Below, piece by piece: positions 15,874-24,677 of a stretch of DNA of 64,000 bases. The DNA is taken from assembly GCF_900590755.1 (NCBI RefSeq), contig NZ_UUOC01000052.1:678947-742946 (forward strand). Direction: 5' to 3'. The stretch is from Pseudomonas viridiflava (GTDB lineage: Bacteria > Pseudomonadota > Gammaproteobacteria > Pseudomonadales > Pseudomonadaceae). The notes beneath the pieces were generated by a model. It worked only from the letters and a program-made list of their open reading frames with translations. It was not told the DNA's origin and did no database searches. A program made the translations under genes and the position numbers. The first letter of the stretch is position 1; every line of letters begins with the position of its first letter.

Positions 15874-16158
15874 CTAGTCTTTGCGAATGGGCTCTTCGAC
15901 TTTGTGCGCTTGCGCGTCGATGGTGTGCGGCTGGTTCAGGGGTGAGCCCTGTGGTGCAGCCTGCGGCGGCTGTTGTGGCGGCTGCTGTGCAGAGAATGGT
16001 GCAGGCTCCGCAGGTTTTTCGTCGTCATTCATGGCTTTGCGAAAGCCCTTGATCGATTCGCCAACGTCGCTGCCCAGACCTTTGAGTTTCTTGGTGCCGA
16101 ATACCAGTACCACGACAACCAGGATGACGATCCAGTGTTTCCAGTCAAAAATACCCAT
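15874..16158 (-). CDS. tatA: Sec-independent protein translocase subunit TatA
   Basis: A 94-residue pore-forming subunit of the Tat system: membrane helix WKHWIVILVVVVLVFG, then the FGTKKLKGLGSDVGESIKGF hinge and amphipathic helix of TatA, and a Pro/Gln-rich C-terminal tail. Length is normal. It lies 41 bp after hisE in the same operon. The gene order hisI-hisE-tatA-tatB-tatC is typical of Pseudomonas. Confidence 0.95.
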   Translation of the reverse strand: MGIFDWKHWIVILVVVVLVFGTKKLKGLGSDVGESIKGFRKAMNDDEKPAEPAPFSAQQPPQQPPQAAPQGSPLNQPHTIDAQAHKVEEPIRKD

Positions 16159-16199
16159 GAAGCATTCCTCGTAGAAGTTTCAAGCTCGAAAAGTGAGAG

Positions 16200-16532
16200 T
16201 CAATCGGCTGAGCGCGCGGCTTTTTCCGCATGCCCGGACAAGCCGAAACGGCGGTCCAGTTCATCGAGCACTGATTGTGGATGCTGACCCAGCGCGGCAA
16301 GCATCACCATGCTGTGAAACCAAAGGTCAGCGGTTTCATAGATGACATCGCTGCAATCACCGCTGACAGCGGCATCCTTGGCAGCAATGATGGTTTCGAC
16401 CGACTCTTCGCCGACCTTTTCCAGAATCTTGTTCAGACCCTTGTGATACAGGCTGGCGACGTAGGAGCTGTCGGCAGCGGCGCCTTTGCGCGATTCAAGC
16501 ACTTCGGCAAGACGGGACAAGGTATCAGTCAT
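16200..16532 (-). CDS. hisE: Phosphoribosyl-ATP pyrophosphatase HisE
   Basis: A 110-residue all-helical MazG-fold enzyme for the second step of histidine synthesis (PR-ATP to PR-AMP). The conserved metal-binding helices are EKVGEESVETIIAAKD and DVIYETADLWFHSMVML. It follows hisI with a 3-bp gap. In this organism HisE and HisI are separate proteins, not the fused HisIE of enterobacteria. Confidence 0.95.
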   Translation of the reverse strand: MTDTLSRLAEVLESRKGAAADSSYVASLYHKGLNKILEKVGEESVETIIAAKDAAVSGDCSDVIYETADLWFHSMVMLAALGQHPQSVLDELDRRFGLSGHAEKAARSAD

Positions 16533-16535
16533 GTT

Positions 16536-16928
16536 TCAGTGTCCTGCGTGATAAATAGCTTCCGGATCTTTCAGAACCGGCTCAACGGTTTTCCAGCTGG
16601 CGTCTTCATAAACCCGATAGAAGCAGCTTTCGCGCCCGGTATGGCAAGCAATGCCGCCAATCTGCTCGACCATCAGGATGATCACATCGGCGTCGCAGTC
16701 GAGGCGCATTTCATGAAGCTTCTGCACATGGCCCGATTCTTCGCCTTTGCGCCAGAGTTTGCCACGCGAACGCGACCAATAGATTGCACGATTCTCTTGT
16801 GCGGTCAGGCTCAGAGCTTCGCGGTTCATCCACGCCATCATCAGCACGCGGCCGGTCTTGTGGTCCTGAGCGATAGCGGGCACCAGGCCATCGCTATCCC
16901 ACTTAATCTCGTCCAGCCAGTCTTTCAT
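16536..16928 (-). CDS. hisI: Phosphoribosyl-AMP cyclohydrolase HisI
   Basis: A 130-residue zinc/magnesium enzyme that opens the purine ring of PR-AMP, the third step of histidine synthesis. The signature LDCDADVI followed by ACHTGRESCFYR supplies the metal-binding Asp and Cys residues. WMNREALSLTAQ and YWSRSRGKLWRKGEESGH are equally characteristic. It lies 68 bp after ubiB on the same strand and is probably cotranscribed. Confidence 0.95.
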   Translation of the reverse strand: MKDWLDEIKWDSDGLVPAIAQDHKTGRVLMMAWMNREALSLTAQENRAIYWSRSRGKLWRKGEESGHVQKLHEMRLDCDADVIILMVEQIGGIACHTGRESCFYRVYEDASWKTVEPVLKDPEAIYHAGH

Positions 16929-16996
16929 ATCTACTCCGGCAGCCGGGCTTCAGGCCTCGGCGGATTGAACAGTGTGCCAGCGGGCGGCGCTGATGG

Positions 16997-18616
16997 CTAT
17001 CTGCGGATGACCAGATACAGTCCCGCCACCAGCATGATCCAGGCCGGCCATGCGACCGGTGCTACCAGCGCAGTGCTTTCTGCCACCAGCGTCGAAGCCA
17101 GTACCGCGCCCCCCGCCAGCAATGCCGCGCCCAGCAAGCGCAAGGCCCAGCCATCACCACGTTCGCGCCACGGAGGTGGTGGATCCTTCTTGTGCGGCTG
17201 GGACATGCGCTCCAGCAGATCGCGGGTCATGTTCGCCAGATGCGGGATCTGCTCGACTTGGGATTGCAGGTTGCCAAACAGTGTTTTCGGGCTGACGCGA
17301 TCACGCATCCAGCGCTCCAGAAACGGTTGCGCCGTGCTCCACAGGTCCAGATCCGGATACAACTGGCGGCCCAGGCCCTCGATATTCAGCAGGGTTTTCT
17401 GCAGCAGCACCAGTTGCGGCTGAACTTCCATGTTGAAGCGGCGCGCGGTCTGGAACAGACGCATCAGCACCTGACCGAAGGAAATATCCTTGAGCGGCTT
17501 CTCGAAGATCGGCTCGCACACAGTACGAATCGCGGCTTCGAATTCATTGAGCTTGGTCTCGGCAGGCACCCAGCCCGAATCGATGTGCAACTGAGCGACG
17601 CGCCGATAATCACGCTTGAAGAAGGCAAACAGGTTACGGGCCAGATAATCCTGATCTTCAGGGGTCAGGCTGCCGACGATGCCGCAGTCGATGGCGATGT
17701 ACTGCGGGCTCCAGGGGCTCACGGTGCTGACGAAAATGTTGCCGGGGTGCATGTCCGCATGGAAAAAGCTGTCGCGGAACACCTGGGTGAAGAAAATCTC
17801 CACGCCGCGCTCGGCCAGCAGTTTCATGTCGGTGCGCTGATCGGCCAGGGTCGCCAGATCGTTGACCTGAATCCCGTAGATGCGCTCCATGACCAGCACT
17901 TTCGGACGGCACCAGTCCCAGTAAACCTGGGGCACGTAGAGCAGTTCGGAACCTTCGAAGTTACGGCGCAGCTGGCTGGAGTTGGCGGCTTCGCGCAGCA
18001 GGTCCAGCTCGTCGTAGATGGTTTTTTCGTAATCGGCGACCACGTCCACCGGGTGCAGCAGGCGCGCATCGGCGGACATCCGCTCGGCGGTGCGGGCCAG
18101 AATGAACAGCCACGCCAGATCCTGACTGATGATTGGTTTGAGGCCCGGTCGTACGACCTTGACCACCACTTCTTCGCCACTCTTCAGGCGTGCGGAGTGC
18201 ACCTGCGCCACAGAAGCCGAGGCCAGCGGTGTCACGTCGAAGCGACTGAAGACGTCGCTGATCTTCGCGCCCAGCTGTTCTTCGATCAGCTTGATCGCTA
18301 CCTGCGGGTCAAACGGCGGTACGCGGTCCTGCAACAGCATCAGCTCGTCTGCGATGTCTTCGGGCAACAGGTCGCGGCGGGTCGATAATATCTGCCCGAA
18401 CTTGATGAAGATCGGCCCAAGGTCCTGCAATGCCAGACGCAAACGCGCGCCACGCGGCAGTTCGCTGATCTTGCGCGGGATCAGCCGCCACGGCATCACA
18501 TACCGCAGGGCCATCATCCACCAGGGCAGCGGCAGGACGAACAGCAAATCATCGAGACGGTAGCGGATCACGACACGCTGGATACGAAACAAACGGCGGA
18601 CGGCAAGCAGTTTCAT
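16997..18616 (-). CDS. ubiB: UbiB family atypical kinase needed for ubiquinone synthesis
   Basis: A 539-residue membrane-bound protein-kinase-like ATPase that supports the aerobic hydroxylation steps of ubiquinone synthesis. The family KxGQ motif appears as FIKFGQILSTRRDLLPEDI, the alanine-rich nucleotide loop as ASASVAQVHSA, the catalytic loop as HADMHPGNIFV, and the metal-binding segment as AIDCGIVGSL. Two hydrophobic helices at the C-terminus (LLGAALLAGGAVLASTLV and VAWPAWIMLVAGLYLVI) anchor it. It overlaps ubiJ by 4 bp. Confidence 0.95.
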   Translation of the reverse strand: MKLLAVRRLFRIQRVVIRYRLDDLLFVLPLPWWMMALRYVMPWRLIPRKISELPRGARLRLALQDLGPIFIKFGQILSTRRDLLPEDIADELMLLQDRVPPFDPQVAIKLIEEQLGAKISDVFSRFDVTPLASASVAQVHSARLKSGEEVVVKVVRPGLKPIISQDLAWLFILARTAERMSADARLLHPVDVVADYEKTIYDELDLLREAANSSQLRRNFEGSELLYVPQVYWDWCRPKVLVMERIYGIQVNDLATLADQRTDMKLLAERGVEIFFTQVFRDSFFHADMHPGNIFVSTVSPWSPQYIAIDCGIVGSLTPEDQDYLARNLFAFFKRDYRRVAQLHIDSGWVPAETKLNEFEAAIRTVCEPIFEKPLKDISFGQVLMRLFQTARRFNMEVQPQLVLLQKTLLNIEGLGRQLYPDLDLWSTAQPFLERWMRDRVSPKTLFGNLQSQVEQIPHLANMTRDLLERMSQPHKKDPPPPWRERGDGWALRLLGAALLAGGAVLASTLVAESTALVAPVAWPAWIMLVAGLYLVIRR

Positions 18617-19236
18617 GCGTTATCGCTGGAGTCAGAGGATTGGGCGAGGCGCTCAAAGCGAGCCTCAAGGCGTTCCAGATCAAGCTTGATCCGGTCAAGT
18701 TCAGCAAAACGGGCTTCGGCTTCGTGCTTGCCCACCAGGGTGCGCGACTCTTCGTTCAAATAGTCGGCAAGGCTTTGGCTGAGGCTGTTGAAACTGTCTT
18801 TGGTCCAGCGAGCGCGGCTGCGCAGATGATCACCCAACAGCGTGCTGGCGACCGGGCCGAGCCAGCGTGACAGCTCGTATTCCCAGTCAAGCTCAAGATC
18901 CTGAAGGATGCCGGTCAGCTCAATCAGGACACCGCTGTCGCCATCAAGCTCGACATCCGGGCCGTGCAGCACTGCGCTTTTGTCCTGGCTCAACGCCAGT
19001 CGCAGCAGGCTTGCAGCCGGGGCGCGCAGCGTGCAGTCAGCTTCGACTTCCCAATGAGCGGCCAGCATCAGGCCTTCGTCGCTGGGCAGAATGAACAGTT
19101 GCAGCGAAGGATTGCGGCAGTCCACCGCAATCACCTTGCCTGACAAACGTTCCAGACGCGGCAAAGCGGTGGCGTCCAGACGCAACACACGGTTGATGCC
19201 GTGCTCGACACTGGCGAGCAAGCCGCTGAGTAACAT
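18613..19236 (-). CDS. ubiJ: Ubiquinone biosynthesis accessory factor UbiJ
   Basis: A 207-residue protein with an N-terminal SCP2 lipid-binding domain (VIAVDCRNPSLQLFILPSD and CTLRAPAASLLRLALSQ regions). The C-terminal coiled coil (RFAELDRIKLDLERLEARFE) matches the helix through which UbiJ joins the soluble Ubi complex. It is thought to hold the hydrophobic ubiquinone intermediate. It sits between ubiE (1-bp overlap, TGATG) and ubiB (4-bp overlap), the conserved order. Confidence 0.92.
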   Translation of the reverse strand: MLLSGLLASVEHGINRVLRLDATALPRLERLSGKVIAVDCRNPSLQLFILPSDEGLMLAAHWEVEADCTLRAPAASLLRLALSQDKSAVLHGPDVELDGDSGVLIELTGILQDLELDWEYELSRWLGPVASTLLGDHLRSRARWTKDSFNSLSQSLADYLNEESRTLVGKHEAEARFAELDRIKLDLERLEARFERLAQSSDSSDNA

Positions 19237-20006
19237 CAGGGTTTGATGCCGCGATGCAGCGCAACCACGCCAGCAGTCATGTTGTGGTAGGTCACGCGTT
19301 CAAAACCGGCTTCCACCATCATCGACTTCAGGGTTTCCTGATTCGGGTGCATGCGGATCGATTCAGCCAGATAGCGATAGCTTTCCGAATCGTTGGTGAC
19401 CAGTTTGCCCATCAGCGGCATGAACGCGAACGAGTAAGCGTCGTAAGCCTTGGACATCAACTTGTTGGTCGGCTTGGAGAACTCCAGCACCAACAGACGG
19501 CCCCCAGGCTTGAGCACGCGCAGCATCGAGCGCAGTGCATCTTCCTTGTGGGTCACGTTGCGCAGGCCGAAGGCGATGGTCACGCAATCGAAGTGGTTGT
19601 CCGGGAACGGCAGCTTTTCAGCGTCGGCCTGGACGAACTTGACGTTGCCCGCCACACCCAGGTCCAGCAGGCGGTCGCGACCGACCTTGAGCATGGACGC
19701 GTTGATGTCAGCCAGCACGACTTCGCCGGTCGGGCCGACGAGGTGGGAAAACTTCTTGGTCAGGTCGCCCGTGCCGCCTGCGATGTCCAGCACGCGGTTG
19801 CCGGTGCGAACGCCGGACAGTTCGATAGCGAAGCGCTTCCAGAGGCGGTGCATGCCCCCGGACAGCAGGTCGTTCATCAGGTCGTACTTGGCGGCGACGG
19901 AGTGAAACACCTCCGCCACTTTCTCGGCCTTCTGGCTTTCCGGCACGTTTTTGTAGCCGAAGTGAGTAGTAGGTTCGGCATCGCTGCCTTTGCGCGGATC
20001 ATTCAT
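19236..20006 (-). CDS. ubiE: Ubiquinone/menaquinone C-methyltransferase UbiE
   Basis: A 256-residue SAM-dependent methyltransferase that adds the C-methyl group to the benzoquinol ring. SAM motif I is VLDIAGGTGDLT. The family signatures are YDLMNDLLSGGMHRLWKRF and DALRSMLRVLKPGGRLLVLE. The ATG at 20006 (MNDPRKGSDAEPTTHFGYK) is preceded by a GGTGA site; a frame starting at 20093 would add 29 residues of poor quality. It is the first gene of the minus-strand operon that runs to rsmE. Its promoter must lie in the gap shared with the divergent gene at 20150. Confidence 0.94.
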   Translation of the reverse strand: MNDPRKGSDAEPTTHFGYKNVPESQKAEKVAEVFHSVAAKYDLMNDLLSGGMHRLWKRFAIELSGVRTGNRVLDIAGGTGDLTKKFSHLVGPTGEVVLADINASMLKVGRDRLLDLGVAGNVKFVQADAEKLPFPDNHFDCVTIAFGLRNVTHKEDALRSMLRVLKPGGRLLVLEFSKPTNKLMSKAYDAYSFAFMPLMGKLVTNDSESYRYLAESIRMHPNQETLKSMMVEAGFERVTYHNMTAGVVALHRGIKP

Positions 20007-20149
20007 ATCGCGGTCACCGGAATAAAGTGCGGCCATTCTAATCGTCGTGGCTGGCTTTGTCTTGACAAGGCTCATCGCCAACAGTTTCTTCATCCGGAGC
20101 GGCTGTTATAGTTGCGCCACGATTTACCTTGCGCTGAAGGAGCCAAAAA

Positions 20150-20428
20150 ATGGCCAAAATCACTGTTGAACGCCCGCATTCACTGGGTAAGGAAAAGGCC
20201 CGGGAGAAGGCTGAACTGCTGGTCGAGAAGCTCGCCGAAAAATACGGCATTCAACATGAATGGCAAGGCGACAGCGTCAAACTCGAAGGCAAGGGCGCTA
20301 AAGGCACCGTGGCCGTTGAAGAGGCCTTGGTGCGCGTGGACCTTGACCTGAATTTTTTCCTGTCGGCCATGAGCGGGCAGATCCAGACGGAAGTCGAGCG
20401 GCAGCTGGATAAAGCGCTGGTTTCCTGA
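20150..20428 (+). CDS. Polyhydroxyalkanoic acid system family protein
   Basis: A 92-residue soluble protein of the small family found next to pha genes (PHA granule-region family, PF09650 as I recall). It starts MAKITVERPHSLGKEKAREKAELL and ends in DLNFFLSAMSGQIQTEVERQ, with an alternating helix-sheet pattern. A strong GAAGGAG site precedes the ATG. It stands between ubiE (divergent) and phaI. Its biochemical role is not established; association with PHA granules is inferred from the neighbourhood. Confidence 0.82.
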   Translation: MAKITVERPHSLGKEKAREKAELLVEKLAEKYGIQHEWQGDSVKLEGKGAKGTVAVEEALVRVDLDLNFFLSAMSGQIQTEVERQLDKALVS

Positions 20429-20490
20429 TCACACACTGATATGCGCCGCCCCTGTGGGAAATTCTGTGTTGGTCTGCAATGCACATTTCC

Positions 20491-20582
20491 TGTGGGACCG
20501 GCTTTAGCCGGGAAGGGGCCGGTATTAGCCACAGGAATGCATTGTCTGAAATGCATCCTTCCCGGCTAAAGCCGGTCCCACA
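20491..20582. repeat. REPIN-type inverted repeat, family B
   Basis: A 92-bp copy with arms TGTGGGACCGGCTTTAGCCG and its complement, between the PHA-system gene and phaI. The stretch 20583-20744 after it holds the phaI leader with an A/T-rich block (TTTTTTTGACT) that may be part of the promoter. Confidence 0.85.
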
Positions 20583-20744
20583 GGGAAAGCATTCCAACCG
20601 GAAGACCAAGTCCTACACCTCCTTCCTACATCCCTTCAACACCCCCCAAACCTAGGGTGTGCATTCTAATTTTTTTGACTACTTTCGTGCTCATGCCCCA
20701 TTCCCTCGGGGTGATCCTCCAACATTTCGAGCGCGAGGTGCACC

Positions 20745-21173
20745 ATGGCCAAGGTCAGGTTGTTGAAGAAAAAAGTTGAAGATGAACAAGAGACGGTTAT
20801 CTCCGATGTCCGGCTCTACGCCCGCAAAATCTGGCTGGCCGGGCTGGGTGCCTACTCCTGGGCTGAGCAGGAAGGCGGCGATTACATCAAAGAGTTGATT
20901 CGCACCGGCGAAGAAACCGAGAAGAAAGCCAAGAAAGTCATCGACGAAAAAGTCGAAGCAGCCAACGCCGAACTCGATGAGCTTAACGATGATGTCGCGC
21001 AAACCGTTGATGCGGTCGAGAGCCGTCTGAGCAAGATCGAAAACGCCTTCGACCGGCGCGTCGCCAGTGCCTTGAATCGCATCGGCATCCCGTCCAGACA
21101 TGACGTCGACACGCTGTCTGCTAAGCTCGATGGGCTGACGGCATTGCTTGAACGTGTAGTAAACAAAAAATAA
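20745..21173 (+). CDS. phaI: PHA granule-associated phasin PhaI
   Basis: A 142-residue phasin that coats medium-chain PHA granules. It has the shared phasin core YARKIWLAGLGAYSWAEQEG, then a long amphipathic and coiled-coil region (EKKAKKVIDEKVEAANAELD) and the RIGIPSRHDVDTLSAKLDGL end that mediates oligomerisation. The core is repeated in the downstream phaF, showing common descent. The ATG at 20745 follows GAGGTGCACC. The gap to phaF is 10 bp, so they form an operon. Confidence 0.93.
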   Translation: MAKVRLLKKKVEDEQETVISDVRLYARKIWLAGLGAYSWAEQEGGDYIKELIRTGEETEKKAKKVIDEKVEAANAELDELNDDVAQTVDAVESRLSKIENAFDRRVASALNRIGIPSRHDVDTLSAKLDGLTALLERVVNKK

Positions 21174-21183
21174 GGAGAGCGGG

Positions 21184-21999
21184 ATGGCTGGCAAGAAAAA
21201 ACTCGAAAAAGAAGGCAGCTCCTGGATGGGCGGAGTCGAAAAATACTCCCGTCAAATCTGGCTGGCTGGCTTGGGTGCTTACTCCAAAATCAGCAACGAT
21301 GGCAGTAAGCTTTTTGAAACCCTCGTTAAAGACGGCGAAAAGGCTGAGAAAGAAACCAAAGTCGAAGTCGATAAACAGGTCGATGAAGTCAAGGGTCAGG
21401 CCAAGGCTGCGAAGTCCCGGGTTGGCGATGTGAAAGACCTGGCGCTGGGCAAATGGAGCGAACTGGAAGGGGCTTTCGACAAGCGCCTGAACAGTGCGAT
21501 TTCCCGTCTGGGCGTGCCGAGCCGTAATGAAGTCAAGGCACTGCACAGCAAGGTCGACCTGTTGACCAAGCAGATCGAGAAATTGACCGGACAGAGCGTG
21601 CCACCGGTTACACGTACTGCGGCTGCCAAGCCTGCACCAAAGACCACGGCAAAACCGCTGGTTAAAGCGGCTGCGAAACCAGTCGCCAAGGCTGCTGAGA
21701 AAGTGGCAACCAAAACGGCGGCGGCCAAGCCTGCAGCGAAGGCGGCAGTGGCGAAACCGTTGACGGCTGCGAGCAAGGCTGCCAGCAAAACCGCAACCAA
21801 GGCTAAATCCGTTGCAGCCAGCAAGCCTGCTGCTGCGAAGAAGCCAGCCGCTGCGAAAAAGCCTGCGGCGCCCAAAGCAGCCCCCAAGGCCGCTGCCAAA
21901 CCGGCGGAGCCAGCAACACCTGCGGCGACCAACACCGCCACAGCGCCTGCATCGGCTGCGACTTCGACCACATCGTCGACCCCAGCCAGCCAGTCCTGA
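21184..21999 (+). CDS. phaF: PHA granule-associated protein PhaF with histone H1-like tail
   Basis: A 271-residue two-part protein. Residues 1 to about 140 form a phasin domain that binds the granule (YSRQIWLAGLGAYSKISND; RLGVPSRNEVKALHSKVDLL). From about residue 150 the chain is a low-complexity Lys/Ala/Pro tail of AAKPA and KKPAA units like histone H1, which binds DNA and spreads granules with the nucleoid at division. The tail coding DNA is itself repetitive (GCC/AAG/CCG-rich) and prone to length change. A bidirectional terminator follows. Confidence 0.95.
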   Translation: MAGKKKLEKEGSSWMGGVEKYSRQIWLAGLGAYSKISNDGSKLFETLVKDGEKAEKETKVEVDKQVDEVKGQAKAAKSRVGDVKDLALGKWSELEGAFDKRLNSAISRLGVPSRNEVKALHSKVDLLTKQIEKLTGQSVPPVTRTAAAKPAPKTTAKPLVKAAAKPVAKAAEKVATKTAAAKPAAKAAVAKPLTAASKAASKTATKAKSVAASKPAAAKKPAAAKKPAAPKAAPKAAAKPAEPATPAATNTATAPASAATSTTSSTPASQS

Positions 22000-22016
22000 T
22001 TTCGGGGTGGCAGGGC

Positions 22017-22053
22017 AAAAGCCCGATCTGTTAAATCAGGTCGGGTTTTTTTG
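22017..22053. terminator. Bidirectional terminator between phaF and phaD
   Basis: Stem CCCGATCTG / CAGGTCGGG with an A-run on one side and a T-run on the other. It would stop phaIF transcripts from the left and the phaC1ZC2D transcript from the right. Confidence 0.88.
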
Positions 22054-22092
22054 TGGGTATTTGCCCTGTGGGAGCGGTACACAGGGCTGTGT

Positions 22093-22707
22093 TCAACCCT
22101 CCAGATAATGCATCGCCAGTTGCTGCGCTGCATCTCGGGAAGGCGGGATGAGGTGCGGCGCGACGAGCATCATGATCTGGTAGACCACTACTCGCACCTC
22201 CGCCTGGCGGTCAAGGATGCGTTGATAGTCCAGGGAAAACAGCAGGGTCATGGTGATCTGTTCCACCAGTTGCCCGAGCGCCTGGGTATCGCTGATCACC
22301 TGACCTTCGGCCTTCAACCGCGCCAGCAATGAAGCCAGGGTGCGCTTGAGGCTATTAAGCAGATTGCGGATGCCCCGTGCGAGCCTGGGTAAACGCCCGG
22401 CCAGGTTGGACAGGTCCTGGAACAGGAAACAGTACTGCGCAAGCCGTTCGACGATCAGGTGCAGGAACAGCCAGTAATCCTCGGCCGCCAGCTGCGCGTT
22501 TTCCGGCGGGTCGAGCAGAGGTGTCAGTTCGGCCTGGAAGCGTTCGAACAGACCAAGAATCAGCGGCTCCTTGCCATGAAAGTGGTAATAGAGATTGCCA
22601 GGGCTGATGCCCAATTCGTTGGCAATTTCCAGCGTGGAGACATTCGGCTCGCCCTGCTGATTGAACAGCATCAGGGCACATTCAAGGATACGGTCGCGGG
22701 TTTTCAT
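22093..22707 (-). CDS. phaD: TetR-family regulator PhaD of the PHA genes
   Basis: A 204-residue regulator with an N-terminal TetR DNA-binding domain (VSTLEIANELGISPGNLYYHFHG, a helix-turn-helix near residues 24-48) and an all-helical ligand domain. In P. putida PhaD activates phaC1 and phaI, responding to a fatty-acid-derived signal; the same role is inferred here from position. It is the last gene of the phaC1-Z-C2-D cluster. A 122-bp gap containing a REPIN separates it from phaC2. Confidence 0.92.
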   Translation of the reverse strand: MKTRDRILECALMLFNQQGEPNVSTLEIANELGISPGNLYYHFHGKEPLILGLFERFQAELTPLLDPPENAQLAAEDYWLFLHLIVERLAQYCFLFQDLSNLAGRLPRLARGIRNLLNSLKRTLASLLARLKAEGQVISDTQALGQLVEQITMTLLFSLDYQRILDRQAEVRVVVYQIMMLVAPHLIPPSRDAAQQLAMHYLEG

Positions 22708-22745
22708 CCAGTCTTCTTGTTCAGAGTTTGAAGAGGTTCAGGTGC

Positions 22746-22820
22746 CTGTAGGAGCTGCCGAAGGCTGCGAAAGCGGTGTGTCATGAATACCGGATTCGCA
22801 GCCTTCGGCAGCTCCTACAG
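22746..22820. repeat. REPIN-type inverted repeat, family A, between phaC2 and phaD
   Basis: A 75-bp family A unit inside the pha gene cluster. As a hairpin in the mRNA it could stabilise the upstream phaC2 message or reduce read-through into phaD. Confidence 0.85.
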
Positions 22821-22829
22821 GGCAATGCC

Positions 22830-24515
22830 TCACCGCACATGCACATAAGTCCCCGGCGCAGCCTCCATCGGCGGGTAAGCGGCACTGCCCAATGCCCTGC
22901 GGGTTTCGTGCTGCGCGCCGGAGCGGGCCTGAATCCATTCCAGCCAGGTCGGCCACCAACTGCCGTCATGGTTTTTCGCATCGTAATACCAGGCGCGGGG
23001 GTCGCTGCTCAGTTTGCCGTTCTCTACGAAGTTGGATTTCGGATTGCCCGGCGGGTTGAGAATGCTCTGCACATGGCCGCTGTTGGACAGCAGGAAACGA
23101 CGCTCGCCGCCCAGCAACAGCGTCGAGCGATACACCGCATCCCACGGCGTGATGTGGTCGTTCATGCCCGCAACGTTGAAGCTATCCACCGTTATTTTCT
23201 GCAGATCAATGGGCGTGCCGCACACCTCAAGCCCACCTGGATGGCTGAGTGGATTGTGTTTGAAGAAGTCCAGCAGATCGCCATGCAGCGCGGCGGGCAG
23301 TCGGGTGCTGTCGTTGTTCCAGTAGAGGATGTCGAAGGCTGGCGGGGACTTGCCCAGCAGGTAATTGTTGATCCAGTAACTCCAGATCAAATCATTGGGG
23401 CGCATCCAGGCAAACACTTTGGCCATGTCGCGGCCGTCCAGCACGCCTTGTTGATACGAGCGGCGCTTGGCCGATTCAAGGGTCTGTTCGTCGATGAACA
23501 GCGTCGCCGGGCTTTCGATCTGGCTGTCCAGCAGGCTGACCATATAAGTGGCACTGGAGACCCGGCGCATTTGGCGCTTGGCTTGCAAATGGCCTTGCAG
23601 CGCGGCGATGGTCAGGCCGCCTGCGCAGGCACCCACCAGGTTGACCTCTTTTGCGCCGCAGATGGTGCGGCAGACATTCAAGGCTTCTTCTGCGGCCTGA
23701 ACATAGGTCGAAAGGCCCCATTCGCGATGTCGCACATCCGGGTTGCGCCAACTGATGACGAAGGTCTGCAAGCCATTCTTGAGGCAATACTGGACGAAGC
23801 TGTTGCTGGGGCTGAGGTCGAAAATGTAGAACTTGTTGATTTGCGGCGGCACGATCAGCAGCGGCGTGGCGTACTGCTTTTCGCTCATCGGCTTGTAGTG
23901 GATCAGCTCCAGCATCTCGCTGCGGAACACCACCGAACCCTGGGTCGCCGCCACCGTACGGCCCACTTCGAAAGCGTCTTTGGTGGTCTGGCTGGGCAGG
24001 CCGTTGTTGTGCAGCAAGTCATCGAGCATATGACTCAAACCCTTGATCACACTGCTGCCGCCGCTGTTGAACAGCTCCTTGACGGCCATTGGGTTGAGCA
24101 GCGTGTTGGAGGGCGACAGGGCGTCGTTGAGCAGGGAAAAGATGAAGTGCGCCCGATCACGATCGTCCTTGGCCAGATCGCTGTCATCGATCCAGTGCCG
24201 GGTCTGATGCTGCCAGGCCAGGTAAGTTTGCAGCGCCCGGCGATAGACCGGGTTGAGGCTCCACGTGGGATCGGTGAAGCGGCTGTCCCGCGGGTTCATC
24301 GGGTAGGGCGTCTCGCCCAGCAACATCACTCGACCGACTTGCTTGCCCAATGTGAGCGCATGGCGGGCGCTGCGAAAGGGATGGCGCCAGCCTTGGGCGG
24401 CGACCTTGCGCAAAGTCGACAACAGATCCTGGCCGCGCAGGCCGATGATCGCACTTTGCGCATTGATATAAGTCGCCGGTGTGTTCTCGGCGGCGTTCGC
24501 TGATTTTTCTCGCAT
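22830..24515 (-). CDS. phaC2: Class II medium-chain PHA synthase PhaC2
   Basis: A 561-residue polymerase that joins 3-hydroxyacyl-CoA units into polyester on the granule surface. The lipase-like box is GACAGG with the nucleophile at Cys297. The Asp and His partners are expected in the segments NVAGMNDHITPWDAV and LSNSGHVQSILNPPGNPKS. The N-terminal region (SAIIGLRGQDLLSTLRK) parallels phaC1. The ATG at 24515 has AAGGAGTG upstream; the frame runs on to 24605 but those 30 residues are not typical. It follows phaZ in the minus-strand cluster. Confidence 0.94.
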   Translation of the reverse strand: MREKSANAAENTPATYINAQSAIIGLRGQDLLSTLRKVAAQGWRHPFRSARHALTLGKQVGRVMLLGETPYPMNPRDSRFTDPTWSLNPVYRRALQTYLAWQHQTRHWIDDSDLAKDDRDRAHFIFSLLNDALSPSNTLLNPMAVKELFNSGGSSVIKGLSHMLDDLLHNNGLPSQTTKDAFEVGRTVAATQGSVVFRSEMLELIHYKPMSEKQYATPLLIVPPQINKFYIFDLSPSNSFVQYCLKNGLQTFVISWRNPDVRHREWGLSTYVQAAEEALNVCRTICGAKEVNLVGACAGGLTIAALQGHLQAKRQMRRVSSATYMVSLLDSQIESPATLFIDEQTLESAKRRSYQQGVLDGRDMAKVFAWMRPNDLIWSYWINNYLLGKSPPAFDILYWNNDSTRLPAALHGDLLDFFKHNPLSHPGGLEVCGTPIDLQKITVDSFNVAGMNDHITPWDAVYRSTLLLGGERRFLLSNSGHVQSILNPPGNPKSNFVENGKLSSDPRAWYYDAKNHDGSWWPTWLEWIQARSGAQHETRRALGSAAYPPMEAAPGTYVHVR

Positions 24516-24677
24516 GTGGGCAACACTCCTTCGTCGTGCCATCAACCGGTACTGCTGTGCGATGCATGCCCTGTAGGCCATGCGTCGTTCTGTGCCGTAC
24601 AACATCCCGTCAAATCGGCACAGTCAGTGAAGCGTTTTGCTGTCGCGAAAAATCTGAGTCCTCGTTGCTGCTGTCGA

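Noticed and set aside
20040..20150. Possible frameshift or upstream extension of ubiE to 20093
   Set aside because: The additional 29 residues are atypical, and a GGTGA site precedes the ATG at 20006, which gives the normal UbiE N-terminus.
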